Assembly (NCBI RefSeq): GCF_003148745.1
Contig: NZ_QGGU01000005.1
Location: forward strand, 62,001-126,000
DNA length: 64,000 nucleotides
Reading direction: 5' to 3'
Source of the DNA: Pleionea mediterranea
GTDB taxonomy: Bacteria > Pseudomonadota > Gammaproteobacteria > Enterobacterales > Kangiellaceae
The notes under the pieces: generated by a model
Databases searched by the model: none
What the model was told of the DNA's origin: nothing
What the model saw: the letters and a program-made list of their open reading frames with translations, nothing else
Shown here: one piece after another, positions 53,908 to 63,832 of the stretch
Layout: every line of letters begins with the position of its first letter
Numbering within the stretch: the first letter of the stretch is position 1
Position numbers and translations under genes: made by a program

Positions 53908-54023
53908 AACTGTTCCTTTTTCCAGTCAATTAAGGCTAAAACAATAAGTAAAATTGGTGCTGCTGTCGCTAAGCCAACAGCGCTATATATTAATATTTCA
54001 AACCACTCATAAGACAGATACAT
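53901..54023 (-). CDS. 40-residue membrane peptide in transporter-carbamoyltransferase cluster
   Basis: ATG at 54023 behind GAGGGCAACCT, stop TAG at 53903-53901 overlapping the ATG of the carbamoyltransferase (ATGGTAG). It encodes MYLSYEWFEILIYSAVGLAT followed by a hydrophobic run and a charged end (DWKKEQLW): one membrane helix. It begins 11 bases after the SSS transporter stop. The position suggests a small partner subunit of the transporter. Confidence 0.75.
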   Translation of the reverse strand: MYLSYEWFEILIYSAVGLATAAPILLIVLALIDWKKEQLW

Positions 54024-54034
54024 AGGTTGCCCTC

Positions 54035-55447
54035 TTATTGTTGGAGGTCTTTCCATTCAAACTTTTGATCTTTCAATACCAAAGCGAACAAACATATCAC
54101 CAACGACACCAGACAGGATGTTAACGCGGCCACATAAAAACCGACCAACCAGTAAGCCAGCAATCCGCAACTGGTACCCAGTGCCATGGCCAATGCCGCT
54201 CCCACGCCGTTGAGTCGACGGTAGTACAAACCAAAAACGATTGGCCATATGGTGCTTGCGACAAAGGCACCAGTGAAATTAAGTAATGCACCCAGAGTCG
54301 TCATTTTTGGCAGGCAAAGAATCCAGGTAATAACGCCCAATATCAGTATCGAGTATTTCGATATTTTAAACAGCTTTTGCTTATCGGCCTGTTTGTTGAT
54401 TAAACCTTTGTAAATGTCTTTTGTGATCAAATCACTGGTTGCGGCCAGTAATGAGTCAAGGCTTGAGGCCAGTGCAGAAAACACAACAATAAACACAAAG
54501 ATAGCACCTATCTTACCGAGTAACTTGGCCGCAATTAATGGTCCGATCATATCCGCTGACGGTGGATACACATTCAACGATGAGGCAGCCAATGCAGCAA
54601 AGCCGGTCACAATTGGGATCGGCATCCATAACATGCCGGATAATAAAAACGCGCGCTTACCAATTTTTTCTTTAAACGCGAACGCACGCGACCACCAGAC
54701 ATTGGAATGAAAAATTTCACCAATGCCAAAAAACACATTATTAAACAGAAACATAATTGCTGCCGGAAACAGCAGGTTTAACAGCTGCGGACTTTCTTCA
54801 CTCACCGTGCTGTGAATGGTATCGAGCCCAACTTCCGTGATCCCAATATAAGCAATGAGCACCACACCCGATAAAATAATAATGGTTTGCACAAAGTCGG
54901 TAGCAATAACCGCTTTTAAACCGCCCAGTAAGGTATAACAAACGCATATAACCAGAATGGCGGTCATGCCAATATGATAATCAAGCCCACTGAGTGCCGA
55001 TAGTAAAATGCCGCCGGCCATGCCCAAACTGACTAACCAGCCAAACGCATAAAACAGTGACACAATAAGAAATACTATCCAGGCCCAAAATCCATAACGC
55101 ATACGAATAAAATCACCGCAGGTATGACCGTGAGGCATAAGCGCTTTAATGCGCTGGGCCATGGGTGCAAATAACAATAATCCCAATGCAGCCATGGAAT
55201 AACCCACCATACCCCAGATACCAAATTGATAGGTCAGCTGCGGTGCCACCAGAGTGGTATTACTGGTGATCCAGGTGGCCATTGCCGTTGCCGACGCAAA
55301 CGCAAAACCAACGTTTCGTCCGGCCAACATAAAATCGTCCAGAGATTTATTACTGCGACCTAACCACCAACCAAACGCAACCCATAACACGCCAAATGCT
55401 AATAAAATGGTAAACGCCCATTCAGTCGAAATGACAACAGAGTTCAT
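54035..55447 (-). CDS. SSS family sodium:solute symporter
   Basis: 470 residues, about 12-13 membrane segments. Signatures: SLDDFMLAGRNVGF, ATAMATWITSNTTLVAPQLTYQFG, YTLLGGLKAVIATDFVQTIII (the SSS signature) and VFSALASSLDSLLAATSDLITKD (Na+ site Ser residues). The charged loop MPHGHTCGDFIRMRYG recalls Dur3-type carriers. It imports a small solute with Na+. The operon context suggests a substrate or product of the neighbouring carbamoyltransferase/amidotransferase pair. Confidence 0.88.
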   Translation of the reverse strand: MNSVVISTEWAFTILLAFGVLWVAFGWWLGRSNKSLDDFMLAGRNVGFAFASATAMATWITSNTTLVAPQLTYQFGIWGMVGYSMAALGLLLFAPMAQRIKALMPHGHTCGDFIRMRYGFWAWIVFLIVSLFYAFGWLVSLGMAGGILLSALSGLDYHIGMTAILVICVCYTLLGGLKAVIATDFVQTIIILSGVVLIAYIGITEVGLDTIHSTVSEESPQLLNLLFPAAIMFLFNNVFFGIGEIFHSNVWWSRAFAFKEKIGKRAFLLSGMLWMPIPIVTGFAALAASSLNVYPPSADMIGPLIAAKLLGKIGAIFVFIVVFSALASSLDSLLAATSDLITKDIYKGLINKQADKQKLFKISKYSILILGVITWILCLPKMTTLGALLNFTGAFVASTIWPIVFGLYYRRLNGVGAALAMALGTSCGLLAYWLVGFYVAALTSCLVSLVICLFALVLKDQKFEWKDLQQ

Positions 55448-55459
55448 AGTGGGATCCCG

Positions 55460-55894
55460 TTAGATTGAGTTATTTTTACGAGAGGAAAAGAGAATAATAA
55501 CAACAAGCGTCACGAACAAAACGGCGCCGAGAAAGAATAATTTAATGGCTAACGACAAAGAACGATGCTCGACGGACACCGTTACGGCATTACTGTACTC
55601 GGCCTTTTCAGGATCGTACAAACGAAAGTGATAGAGACCATTGTCATAGCCGCTCAGGGTGATCGATTGTAAACGGGTTACCGGGTATTGATGCTCCACT
55701 GTATCGAAACTGGAAGCCGTAGACATTTCCAATACCATGGATTCCGACACGGATCCTTTCCATCTCAAAGTAAAATACCCCTCAGAATTGGCTTGCTCAG
55801 CAGGCGTTAATTCAACCTCGGCGTAGGCGAACGTAGGGGAAAGAAAAGAAAAGACCGCCAGTAAAATGGCGACTGCACTTAAAATCGCTTTCAT
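55460..55894 (-). CDS. Signal-peptide protein with FnIII-like domain and C-terminal anchor
   Basis: 144 residues. Signal peptide to about residue 25 (FLSPTFAYAEV). A fibronectin-III-like beta domain follows (YFTLRWKG, MVLEMSTASSFDTVEHQYPV, ITLSGYDNGLYHFRLYD). It ends in a single membrane helix (LAIKLFFLGAVLFVTLVVIILF) with a basic cytoplasmic tail. First gene of the cluster, 12 bases before the SSS transporter. Possibly a periplasmic substrate-capture or accessory protein. Confidence 0.75.
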   Translation of the reverse strand: MKAILSAVAILLAVFSFLSPTFAYAEVELTPAEQANSEGYFTLRWKGSVSESMVLEMSTASSFDTVEHQYPVTRLQSITLSGYDNGLYHFRLYDPEKAEYSNAVTVSVEHRSLSLAIKLFFLGAVLFVTLVVIILFSSRKNNSI

Positions 55895-56297
55895 TGAATG
55901 AAAAGTCGTTAAAAATTAAGTATTTCATCCTATTACAATTATATTTTGAGGTCAAATTAGTTGCCTGACAGGTGAAGCCCAGCCGTCAGCGCTTACTCAA
56001 TCCATGGTTTGGCTATTCGTGCGTGCTTATCTGCCGGTCAATAATCAAACAAAACGCTGGCAAAATGTTTTCCGTCGACGTTAAAAACGTACCCTATGGC
56101 TTCGAGAACCAAAAATGGAAGTCGATAGCATTTCAATGCTTGATTTAGAAATCAGTTTAGAGCGTGTTTATCTTTTATTATTTTGAATAACTATTGAGAA
56201 CAAAGTATGACATAGACAAAACACCGCGATAAATAAACGGCCACTTAAAATAAACTGCTACTTAATAGAATATAACAGGGGAAGTTTTAAATAAGAA
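55895..56297. other. Intergenic region, no gene seen
   Basis: Promoter side of the FnIII-SSS-carbamoyltransferase-asnB cluster. No open frame or strong structure apart from the maeA terminator at its far end. Confidence 0.5.
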
Positions 56298-56330
56298 AAG
56301 AACTGATCAGTTATTCGCTGATCAGTTCTT
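56298..56330 (-). terminator. Intrinsic terminator of malic enzyme gene
   Basis: Perfect 13-bp arms AAGAACTGATCAG/CTGATCAGTTCTT around 7 bases. On the minus strand it is followed by TTTTCTTATTT, 14 bases after the stop. Confidence 0.9.
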
Positions 56331-56343
56331 TATTAAGAGATGA

Positions 56344-58092
56344 CTAAAACGAGGTGCGACGATAATGACGATATTCCGGCGTCCAGAAATTCTTGTCAAT
56401 TTTCTCCCATAGGGCTTCGTCGGAAATGGTCACCGCCACATCATCATCCATGGCCTGACGGGCCACTTTATGAGCAATTGCCCGGCTCACTTCCCGTATA
56501 TCGGACAGCGGCGGCAACAAGGCTCCACCAGAGTGCTCTAATGAATATTGTGCCAGCGCTTCACTGGAAGCCATCAGCATATTATCGGTCACCCGACGTG
56601 CTTTGGCCGCTAAAACACCAAGGCCAATACCCGGAAAAATATACGCATTATTGCACTGAGCAATCGGATACTGCTTACCTTTGTGCTCCACAGGCTTAAA
56701 TGGAGAACCCGTGGCAACAATGGCTTTGCCATCGGTCCAATTGATTAAGTCTTCCGGCAACGCCTCACATTTTGAGGTAGGGTTGGATAATGGAAGTATG
56801 ATGGGTCGCTCGGTAAACGAAGACATCAACTCGACAATTTCTTGATTAAACACGTTAGGTTGTCCCGATACGCCAACCAGAACCGTTGGTTTAGCCTGTT
56901 TAACCGTATTTAAAAAGTCTACCCGACCATTTTCATTTCTTGTCCAGCTGGCCACCTTATCGGCTTTTTGTGCCACAGGTTTTTGAAACGATTTTAAATA
57001 CTCCAGATCGTCGGTTAACAGACCGCGACTGTCGATAAGAAAAACTTGCTCTCTTGCTTCCGACTCCGACAAGCCTTCACGCATCATTTGCGCAATGATT
57101 TGTTCGGCAATACCGCAACCGGCAGAGCCCGCGCCTAAAAATACAACCCGCTGATCTTTTAGCTGTTGACCCAGTTGTTTACAACCGGCCAATAAAGTGC
57201 CAACGGTTACCGCAGCCGTTCCCTGTATGTCATCATTAAAACAGCAGAGATCATCGCGATATTTTTCCAACAAAGGCGTTGCATTAGTGGCCGCGAAATC
57301 TTCAAATTGCAACAGGGCTTCTGGCCAACGACGCTTAACCGCCTGGATAAACATGTCGACAAATTCATAATAATCATCGCCGGTAATACGTTCATGTCGC
57401 CACCCCATATACATAGGATCATTTAACAACTCTTCGTTATTACAACCAACATCCAATACAACCGGCTGCGTATAGGCAGGACTGATACCACCACAAGCGG
57501 TATACAACGACAACTTACCAATTGGGATTCCCATGCCGCCAATGCCCTGATCGCCCAAACCAAGAATTCGCTCACCATCGGTCACTACTATTACTTTTAC
57601 GTTTTGCTTGGTAGCGTTTTGTAACATGTCATCAATGCGATCGCGATCCGGGTAGGAAATAAACAGTCCCCGTTTGCGGCGATAAATTTGTGAAAATGAC
57701 TGACAAGCATTACCCACTGTTGGGGTATAAATTAACGGCATTACTTCTTCAATGTGATCAACTATCAATTTATAAAAAGAGGTTTCATTTGCATCCTGAA
57801 TATTTCGCAAATAAATGTGTTTATCCAGTGCATCGTTAAAACCTTGCAGTTGTCGATAATTTCGCTTTGCCTGTTCTTCAATGGTTTCAATATTGTGTGG
57901 CAACAAACCTTCAAGGTTAAACATTTGTCGTTCATATTCAGTAAAAGCACTGCCTTTATTTAACAGTGGTGTTTCTAATAAAATAGGACCGGCATAAGGA
58001 ATATAAAGCGGCCGTTTGCTTTGAGCAGAATCGGTATTTTCCGAATTACCATTGTTAATCGATTTAGAAGCTTTCTCTGGCTGACTGGACAT
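56344..58092 (-). CDS. maeA: NAD-dependent malic enzyme
   Basis: 582 residues. The N-terminal domain runs [21 protein letters not shown] through [26 protein letters not shown]. Catalytic and metal residues lie in [30 protein letters not shown] and [33 protein letters not shown]. The NAD fold is [17 protein letters not shown]. It oxidatively decarboxylates malate to pyruvate. Typical full length; the first 25 residues are a polar Ser/Asn-rich extension. Single gene with terminator. Confidence 0.95.
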   Translation of the reverse strand: MSSQPEKASKSINNGNSENTDSAQSKRPLYIPYAGPILLETPLLNKGSAFTEYERQMFNLEGLLPHNIETIEEQAKRNYRQLQGFNDALDKHIYLRNIQDANETSFYKLIVDHIEEVMPLIYTPTVGNACQSFSQIYRRKRGLFISYPDRDRIDDMLQNATKQNVKVIVVTDGERILGLGDQGIGGMGIPIGKLSLYTACGGISPAYTQPVVLDVGCNNEELLNDPMYMGWRHERITGDDYYEFVDMFIQAVKRRWPEALLQFEDFAATNATPLLEKYRDDLCCFNDDIQGTAAVTVGTLLAGCKQLGQQLKDQRVVFLGAGSAGCGIAEQIIAQMMREGLSESEAREQVFLIDSRGLLTDDLEYLKSFQKPVAQKADKVASWTRNENGRVDFLNTVKQAKPTVLVGVSGQPNVFNQEIVELMSSFTERPIILPLSNPTSKCEALPEDLINWTDGKAIVATGSPFKPVEHKGKQYPIAQCNNAYIFPGIGLGVLAAKARRVTDNMLMASSEALAQYSLEHSGGALLPPLSDIREVSRAIAHKVARQAMDDDVAVTISDEALWEKIDKNFWTPEYRHYRRTSF

Positions 58093-58351
58093 ATAATTAT
58101 TACTCTCAATACACGACTGAATTTGAAATAGGAGACAGTGCTTGGAAATGCAGACATGGTATGACCAATAAAAGCACTCAATAAATAAAGTTTAATTAGA
58201 TCACTCTATTTTATCTGTCCATTATAGATCGATAGCCAGGCATATGAAACAGACGTCTGGCTGCTCTTACCTTTTAATATTCGATTGCAAAGCTTTTGGT
58301 TATATCGCAGATTCATCCATGAATCCGCACTATTAAATAACCCGTAAAAAA

Positions 58352-59503
58352 TCACACTACTTTTTTTAGCGCCTTTTGTAATGCTTCAATATCCGACTCA
58401 TCATTATAAGTATGCACCGACACTCGATTAAGTTCGCTAATCTGCCGACGGGTTAAATCAAGAAGTCCGGCATCGGGCGTCACCACACTGGAAGAGATTC
58501 GATCATCCAGTAAATGCTGGTACACCACTTTTGCAGGTTTATCCGACCAGTAAAAAGTGATGATCGCAGACTGTTTATCCCCCGTGTCGCATAAAGTAAT
58601 CTGATCTATCGAACCTAACGCGGATCTGACCTGTTCTGCGCGTTCGCTCAGTTGAAAGTAAATCGACGATTGCTGTTCGAGCAATTGCTCAACCGCAACT
58701 TTGAGTCCCATTCTTGCAGACCAATTGGCCTCCCAGAGCTCAAATCGCTTTGCATCATCGCGCAACTCAAACTGCTTATCGCTTTTTAATGGTGCTGCAA
58801 AATGATCGGTAACTACCGGACAATAATTTTGTTCAAGCAATTCATCAGACACATAAAGAAACCCGGTACCCCTTGGGGCTCGCAAAAACTTACGCCCTGT
58901 GGCGCATAAAAAGTCACAAGCTAAAGCTGCCACGTCAACCGGCATTTGCCCCACGGCCTGGCAGGCATCCACGGCGTAAACAAACGACAAACCCAAACTT
59001 TTTTTGCGTTCCATTAATGCCTGCCCAATGGCTTCTGCCGGACACACCACCCCATTGTGTGATGGCACCCAGGTCAGCAGAACCAGACGCGTCTTTGAGT
59101 TGACGGCGTTTGCCATATCCTCAGCGGAAATGGATCCATCTTTTACAGCCACTCGTTTTATCGACACCTGATAACGTTTGGCCAACTGCAACAGTGCTAC
59201 ATAATTGGCGCCGTATTCAAAGTCACAGATGACTATTTCATCACCCGATTGCCAGGGTAACGACATAAGCGCGGAGAGTAATCCCCGTGTGGCGCTTTCC
59301 TGCAAGGCGATATTGCGCGGCTCACAACCGATCAAACGACCAATGGACTGATACAACTGTTGCCAACTGTCCGCGTGCTTTTCTGCGCACAAATACCCGC
59401 CCAACAGTTGCTCCTGTTTAAGGTATTGTATTTGCGCATCAATGGTTTGTTCACTGCAAAGAGAAGCGCCTGCAGCATTAAATGGAATATAGGATGCCGT
59501 CAT
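58352..59503 (-). CDS. Class V aminotransferase-fold PLP enzyme
   Basis: 383 residues. PLP site in VDACQAVGQMPVDVAALACDFLCATGRKFLRAPRGTGFL, where Asp and Gln contact PLP and the Lys of GRKFLRAPRG is the Schiff base residue. ESATRGLLSALMSLPWQSGDEIVI is the phosphate-binding start. It resembles the isopenicillin-epimerase/EgtE/cysteine-desulfurase-like group. No catalytic Cys of cysteine desulfurase was recognised, so the reaction is open. Divergent from the lipoprotein hydrolase gene. Confidence 0.82.
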   Translation of the reverse strand: MTASYIPFNAAGASLCSEQTIDAQIQYLKQEQLLGGYLCAEKHADSWQQLYQSIGRLIGCEPRNIALQESATRGLLSALMSLPWQSGDEIVICDFEYGANYVALLQLAKRYQVSIKRVAVKDGSISAEDMANAVNSKTRLVLLTWVPSHNGVVCPAEAIGQALMERKKSLGLSFVYAVDACQAVGQMPVDVAALACDFLCATGRKFLRAPRGTGFLYVSDELLEQNYCPVVTDHFAAPLKSDKQFELRDDAKRFELWEANWSARMGLKVAVEQLLEQQSSIYFQLSERAEQVRSALGSIDQITLCDTGDKQSAIITFYWSDKPAKVVYQHLLDDRISSSVVTPDAGLLDLTRRQISELNRVSVHTYNDESDIEALQKALKKVV

Positions 59504-59559
59504 GGTGATAAGTTGATCCCTGTTTTATTGATTAAATGATGGTATAAATCGTGTATTGA

Positions 59560-61239
59560 ATGATCAAACATTATTTTAAACTTATGATGACCAGTATTGT
59601 GAAAAACGCTTTGAATGATTCTTTGAATGATTCTTTGTATGACGCTCTGTATAACACTATGTCTAACTTTTTATCCAGCTCACAGCTTAGTTCTCTGTAC
59701 CTTTTTTCACAGCGTTTTTTATTTTGCCTGATAACCGTTTCGCTGGTGTTGTTAACTGCCTGCCAGAGTCATTCGCCGGCACCGGTCAGTCAGATTCAGC
59801 CAAAACAGCCGGTTAAATCGAATAAGTCATCCGCTGCATCACCGAAAAAATCGACGGATAAATCAGCAAGTCGGGACAAACTCAGTCTGCCCTCAAGCTA
59901 CTTTATTCAGGAACCGATCTTCAATACACAAATACGGGTACTCGAAGCGGGAGAGCCATCGGCAAACAATATACTGCTAATTCATGGGTTAGGGGCTCAG
60001 GGTGCCGATGACTGGCAAACCGTTATCCCATATCTTGCAGAAAACTTTTACGTCACAGCCATCGATTTGCCAGGCTTTGGACAATCCGGTTCCACCAATG
60101 CCTTATACTCACCCGAAAATTACGCTCGCCTGCTCAACTGGCTGGTTGATCGACAAGCGCTTCAAAACCTGACGGTTATTGGTCATTCCATGGGCGCAGC
60201 CATCGGGTTGAAATTTGTTGCCGACTACCCGGAAAACGTCGATAAACTGATTATGATTGATTCGGCTGGCATGTTGCACCGTTCGGTTATCGCGAAACAT
60301 TTTTTGCGCGTTGAAAATCTGCAGTCGCAATTATTTGATACGCCGTTTGAAATTGATTTTATTAATACGCTCGGTAATAAAATTAATAAAGCCAGCGAAT
60401 GGCTACTTGAAACCGCCGACACTCTGCCAGATTTAACGGCACTGCTACTCAACACCCCTGCTGCTCGTAATGCTTTGTTTAAAGATAAGAGTTCACTGAA
60501 TGCAGCACTGGCCATGATTAATGAAGACTTCAGCGATGAAGTTTCCAGAGTCAACATTCCGGTGCATCTAATCTGGGGCGCGCGCGACAGAGTTGCGCCG
60601 CTGCGTATCGGGCAGACACTGGAAGCAAAACTCAGCAATGCGCAACTGCATATTATCGCCAACGCCGGCCATAACCCGATGCAGGAAACCCCGTTTGAAC
60701 TGAAAAAGGTGCTGCTGTCGGCCATTTATCAGGCGCCAATCTTAAAACAACCGATGCCTAAAACAATCGGTCAAACCAATTTAAACTGCGAACAAAAAAA
60801 TAAACACATCATCAGCGGTGCCTATAAAACGATTGTTCTCGACGGCTGTGAAAATGTATTGCTAAAAAATGTGACAGCAGAGCGGTTAATTGTAACCAAT
60901 CAATCGCGCGTTCGATTAACCAATGTGTTGCTTAAAAACCCACAAGGCAACGCACTGACCATAGAACACTCCGCACTTGAAGGTACACAGGTCACCATTA
61001 AAGCCAAACAGGCAATAGCATTAAACCACGCCAAACTCGATCTGGCCGCAGCAAGCGTGTCAAGCCACTCGCCTTTTGTGGTCGCTACAGGTGAGTCCAC
61101 CAGTTATTTTTCGTTGAGCGAAAGCCTGCCTCTTGGCCTGTCTCAAGAAAACAGGTCTGGTGTGGATCGGGACGTACGCTGGCTGCACGGTCACTACTTA
61201 TTGCAACAAGATCTGTCCCATGAGGATTTAGCGCCTTAA
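59560..61239 (+). CDS. Alpha/beta-hydrolase lipoprotein with C-terminal beta-helix-like region
   Basis: 559 residues as opened. A lipobox LLTACQS (Cys69) suggests an outer-membrane lipoprotein. The real start may be the ATG at 59659, because the first 33 residues are mostly a 12-bp-repeat product (LNDSLNDSLYDA). After a Ser/Lys linker the alpha/beta hydrolase has ILLIHGLGAQGADDW, nucleophile Ser in VIGHSMGAAIG, Asp in IWGARDRVAP and His in NAGHNPMQE. Residues about 410-500 contain short repeating strands (ENVLLKNVTAERLIVTNQSRVRLTNVLLKNPQGNALTIEHSALEG) like a right-handed beta-helix, an unusual addition. Substrate unknown. Confidence 0.78.
   Translation: MIKHYFKLMMTSIVKNALNDSLNDSLYDALYNTMSNFLSSSQLSSLYLFSQRFLFCLITVSLVLLTACQSHSPAPVSQIQPKQPVKSNKSSAASPKKSTDKSASRDKLSLPSSYFIQEPIFNTQIRVLEAGEPSANNILLIHGLGAQGADDWQTVIPYLAENFYVTAIDLPGFGQSGSTNALYSPENYARLLNWLVDRQALQNLTVIGHSMGAAIGLKFVADYPENVDKLIMIDSAGMLHRSVIAKHFLRVENLQSQLFDTPFEIDFINTLGNKINKASEWLLETADTLPDLTALLLNTPAARNALFKDKSSLNAALAMINEDFSDEVSRVNIPVHLIWGARDRVAPLRIGQTLEAKLSNAQLHIIANAGHNPMQETPFELKKVLLSAIYQAPILKQPMPKTIGQTNLNCEQKNKHIISGAYKTIVLDGCENVLLKNVTAERLIVTNQSRVRLTNVLLKNPQGNALTIEHSALEGTQVTIKAKQAIALNHAKLDLAAASVSSHSPFVVATGESTSYFSLSESLPLGLSQENRSGVDRDVRWLHGHYLLQQDLSHEDLAP
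59611..59658. repeat. 12-bp tandem repeat at the start of the hydrolase gene
   Basis: TTGAATGATTCT twice exactly, then TTGTATGACGCT and CTGTATAACACT, in frame. Confidence 0.9.
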
Positions 61240-61472
61240 GAACGACGCTCGAAATTTCCCTGAAATCGTTTAAGATTTTTCAGCATCAGCTGTTATTTCA
61301 GCCTGAAGCGTTAAATAGATCATTTAGCCTGAGCCACAAGACTGCTAAAATGCGCGTAAGTATAAAGATGAACCGCAAAGAAACTCTTTTTAGATGCTCT
61401 AAATGGCGTTCTTTTTAGATTTCCTTTACCGATAACAAGACACATAACCATCAATTGAATAACGGATAACCC
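61240..61472. other. proS upstream region
   Basis: No gene. The element TCTTTTTAGAT occurs twice (about 61383 and 61409). No T-box or other riboswitch-like structure recognised. Confidence 0.4.
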
Positions 61473-63200
61473 ATGCGCACAACCAACTACTTAGTGGCCA
61501 CATTAAGAGAAACACCATCGGATGCAGAATTAATTAGCCACCAACTTATGTTACGGGCCGGACTGATTCGTAAGCTGGCGTCATCCGCAGGCCTGTATAG
61601 CTGGTTACCCACCGGGTTAAAAGTATTGCGTAAAGTGGAAGCCATTGTGCGTGATGAAATGAATAAGGTGGGCGCACAAGAAATGCTCATGCCAATGGTG
61701 CAGCCTGCCGATTTATGGGAAGAATCCGGTCGCTGGCAGGAATACGGCGATGAATTGTTGCGACTGCAAGATCGTCACAACCGTGAATTCTGCCTTGGCC
61801 CGACTCATGAAGAAGTGATTACGGCGATCATCCGTGATGATGTTCGTTCTTACAAACAGTTACCCTGCAGCTTCTATCAAATACAAACAAAGTTTCGGGA
61901 TGAACGTCGACCACGCTTTGGTGTTATGCGTGCCCGTGAATTTCTAATGAAAGATGCCTACTCATTTCATGTGGACAGCGACAGCCTGAATGAGACTTAT
62001 GAAAAAATGTATCAGGCTTACTGCAATATTTTTGATCGATTGGGTCTAACTTACCGTGCCGTCATTGCCGACACCGGCTCCATTGGTGGCAGTGCGTCTC
62101 ACGAATTCCACGTACTGGCTGATTCAGGCGAAGACGCCATTGCCTTCAGTGATGGCAGCGATTACGCCGCCAATGTGGAAAAAGCCGAAACTCTGGCGCC
62201 ACAACAATCGCGCCCTGAAGCAAGCAAGTCACTGGAAAAAGTCGAAACACCTAAGATGAAAAGCATCGAGCAGCTGACCAAACATCTTGAGGTTTCAGCC
62301 AATCAAACTCTTAAAACCTTATTGGTGGAAGGTGTCACCGAAGAGCATCCGGTTGTTGCACTTTGCTTACGCGGCGATCATGAACTCAACACCATTAAAG
62401 CTGAAAAACATGCCCTGGTAGCTGCACCGCTAACCATGATCAATGACGACAAAATTTCTCAAATAGCAGGCTGCAACAGTGGCAGTGTCGGACCGGTTGG
62501 TCTGGATATTCCTGTATTGGTGGACCGTGACGCCAGTGTCATGGCGGACTTTATCTGTGGTGCCAACGAAACCGATTACCACTTTACTGGTGCAAACTGG
62601 GATCGTGACGCAAACCTGATGGAAGTGATTGATCTGCGCAATATTGTTGAAGGCGATGCCTCACCCGATGGCAAAGGCAAATTAACCATTAAACGTGGCA
62701 TTGAAGTTGGGCATATATTCCAACTGGGCAGCAAGTACAGTGAATCAATGGGCGCTAATGTGCTTAATGAATCAGGCAAAGCCGCCACCCTCGAAATGGG
62801 CTGCTACGGTATTGGCATCAGTCGTATAGTGGCTGCGGCCATCGAACAAAATCACGACGATTACGGCATTATCTGGCCTCAGGCGATTGCGCCTTTTACC
62901 GTTGCCATAGTGCCGATGAATATGAAGCGCTCACACAGGGTTAAGGAAGCAGCCGAGCAGCTTTACCAACAGCTTCAAGAAAATGGCGTAGAAGTCATAT
63001 TGGATGATCGCAAAGAACGTCCCGGCGTAATGTTTGCCGATATGGAATTAATGGGAGTGCCTCATCGCATTGTGATTTCCGACAAAGGCATTGATGCTGG
63101 CACCTACGAATACAAACATCGCCGCGATAATGAAAAAGTCGATATCGAGCAACAGAATGTTCTAAACTTTATCATGGAAAAGTTACAAACTGCTCAGTAA
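61473..63200 (+). CDS. proS: Prolyl-tRNA synthetase
   Basis: 575 residues, the usual size of the bacterial form with editing domain. Class II motifs: [78 protein letters not shown] and the motif 3 region [18 protein letters not shown]. The INS editing domain (about 225-390) is present, and the anticodon-binding domain is at the end ([37 protein letters not shown]). The stop TAA shares a base with the next start codon (TAATG). Confidence 0.97.
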   Translation: MRTTNYLVATLRETPSDAELISHQLMLRAGLIRKLASSAGLYSWLPTGLKVLRKVEAIVRDEMNKVGAQEMLMPMVQPADLWEESGRWQEYGDELLRLQDRHNREFCLGPTHEEVITAIIRDDVRSYKQLPCSFYQIQTKFRDERRPRFGVMRAREFLMKDAYSFHVDSDSLNETYEKMYQAYCNIFDRLGLTYRAVIADTGSIGGSASHEFHVLADSGEDAIAFSDGSDYAANVEKAETLAPQQSRPEASKSLEKVETPKMKSIEQLTKHLEVSANQTLKTLLVEGVTEEHPVVALCLRGDHELNTIKAEKHALVAAPLTMINDDKISQIAGCNSGSVGPVGLDIPVLVDRDASVMADFICGANETDYHFTGANWDRDANLMEVIDLRNIVEGDASPDGKGKLTIKRGIEVGHIFQLGSKYSESMGANVLNESGKAATLEMGCYGIGISRIVAAAIEQNHDDYGIIWPQAIAPFTVAIVPMNMKRSHRVKEAAEQLYQQLQENGVEVILDDRKERPGVMFADMELMGVPHRIVISDKGIDAGTYEYKHRRDNEKVDIEQQNVLNFIMEKLQTAQ

Positions 63201-63832
63201 TGATGATTGATCAGCAATACTCTTTAAAAGGGCCAAGGCCGATAAAACGCACAACCCTGTGGCATCAATGTCGTAAAACATTGATGCTACTATTAGTGGC
63301 GTTCAGTTCACTGGTCTATTCCAACCAGAAAAAGCCCGACGATAACTTTCGCCAGGATTTAAAAAATCTGTTGGCGGAAGAACACTCGTTTGTCGATCGG
63401 TTTGAAGCCGAAGTCTGGCTCAAGGATATGTCAAAAAGGCTCGCCCGGCGCGCACCAAAAATACCGGAAGATGAACGCTTTGAGTTGCTTATTATGACTC
63501 ATAAGTACGCCAAATCTTATGGGCTTGATCCACAACTGGTATTAGCATTAATCGAAGTCGAATCAAATTTTGACCGTTTTGCCATCTCCAGAGTTGGCGC
63601 CCGCGGCCTGATGCAAATAATGCCGTTCTGGAAAAATGAGATTGGCCATCCCGACGACAACCTGATGGACATTGAAACCAATATTAAATATGGCTGTGCC
63701 ATTTTAAGTCTCTACATTAAACGCGAGAAAAAGAACATTACCAACGCACTGGCGCGCTACAACGGCAGCTACGGCAGAATGAAATACCCCATGAAGGTGT
63801 ATCGGGCGTTGCGCAAACGTTGGAAAGCATGA
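63200..63832 (+). CDS. Lytic transglycosylase, SLT domain
   Basis: 210 residues. An N-terminal hydrophobic segment (TLMLLLVAFSSLVYS, about 29-43) directs it to the envelope. The SLT fold is in the C-terminal 100 residues: LVLALIEVESNFDRFAISRVGARGLMQIMPFW, with the catalytic Glu in IEVES and the GLMQIMP motif, and ALARYNGSYG near the end. It cleaves peptidoglycan glycan strands. Overlaps proS by one base and the patatin gene by four, forming one transcript. Confidence 0.9.
   Translation: MMIDQQYSLKGPRPIKRTTLWHQCRKTLMLLLVAFSSLVYSNQKKPDDNFRQDLKNLLAEEHSFVDRFEAEVWLKDMSKRLARRAPKIPEDERFELLIMTHKYAKSYGLDPQLVLALIEVESNFDRFAISRVGARGLMQIMPFWKNEIGHPDDNLMDIETNIKYGCAILSLYIKREKKNITNALARYNGSYGRMKYPMKVYRALRKRWKA

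Noticed and set aside
61240-61472. T-box or other riboswitch before proS
   Set aside because: No T-box sequence, specifier stem or terminator/antiterminator pair was seen, and gammaproteobacterial proS genes are not known for T-boxes.
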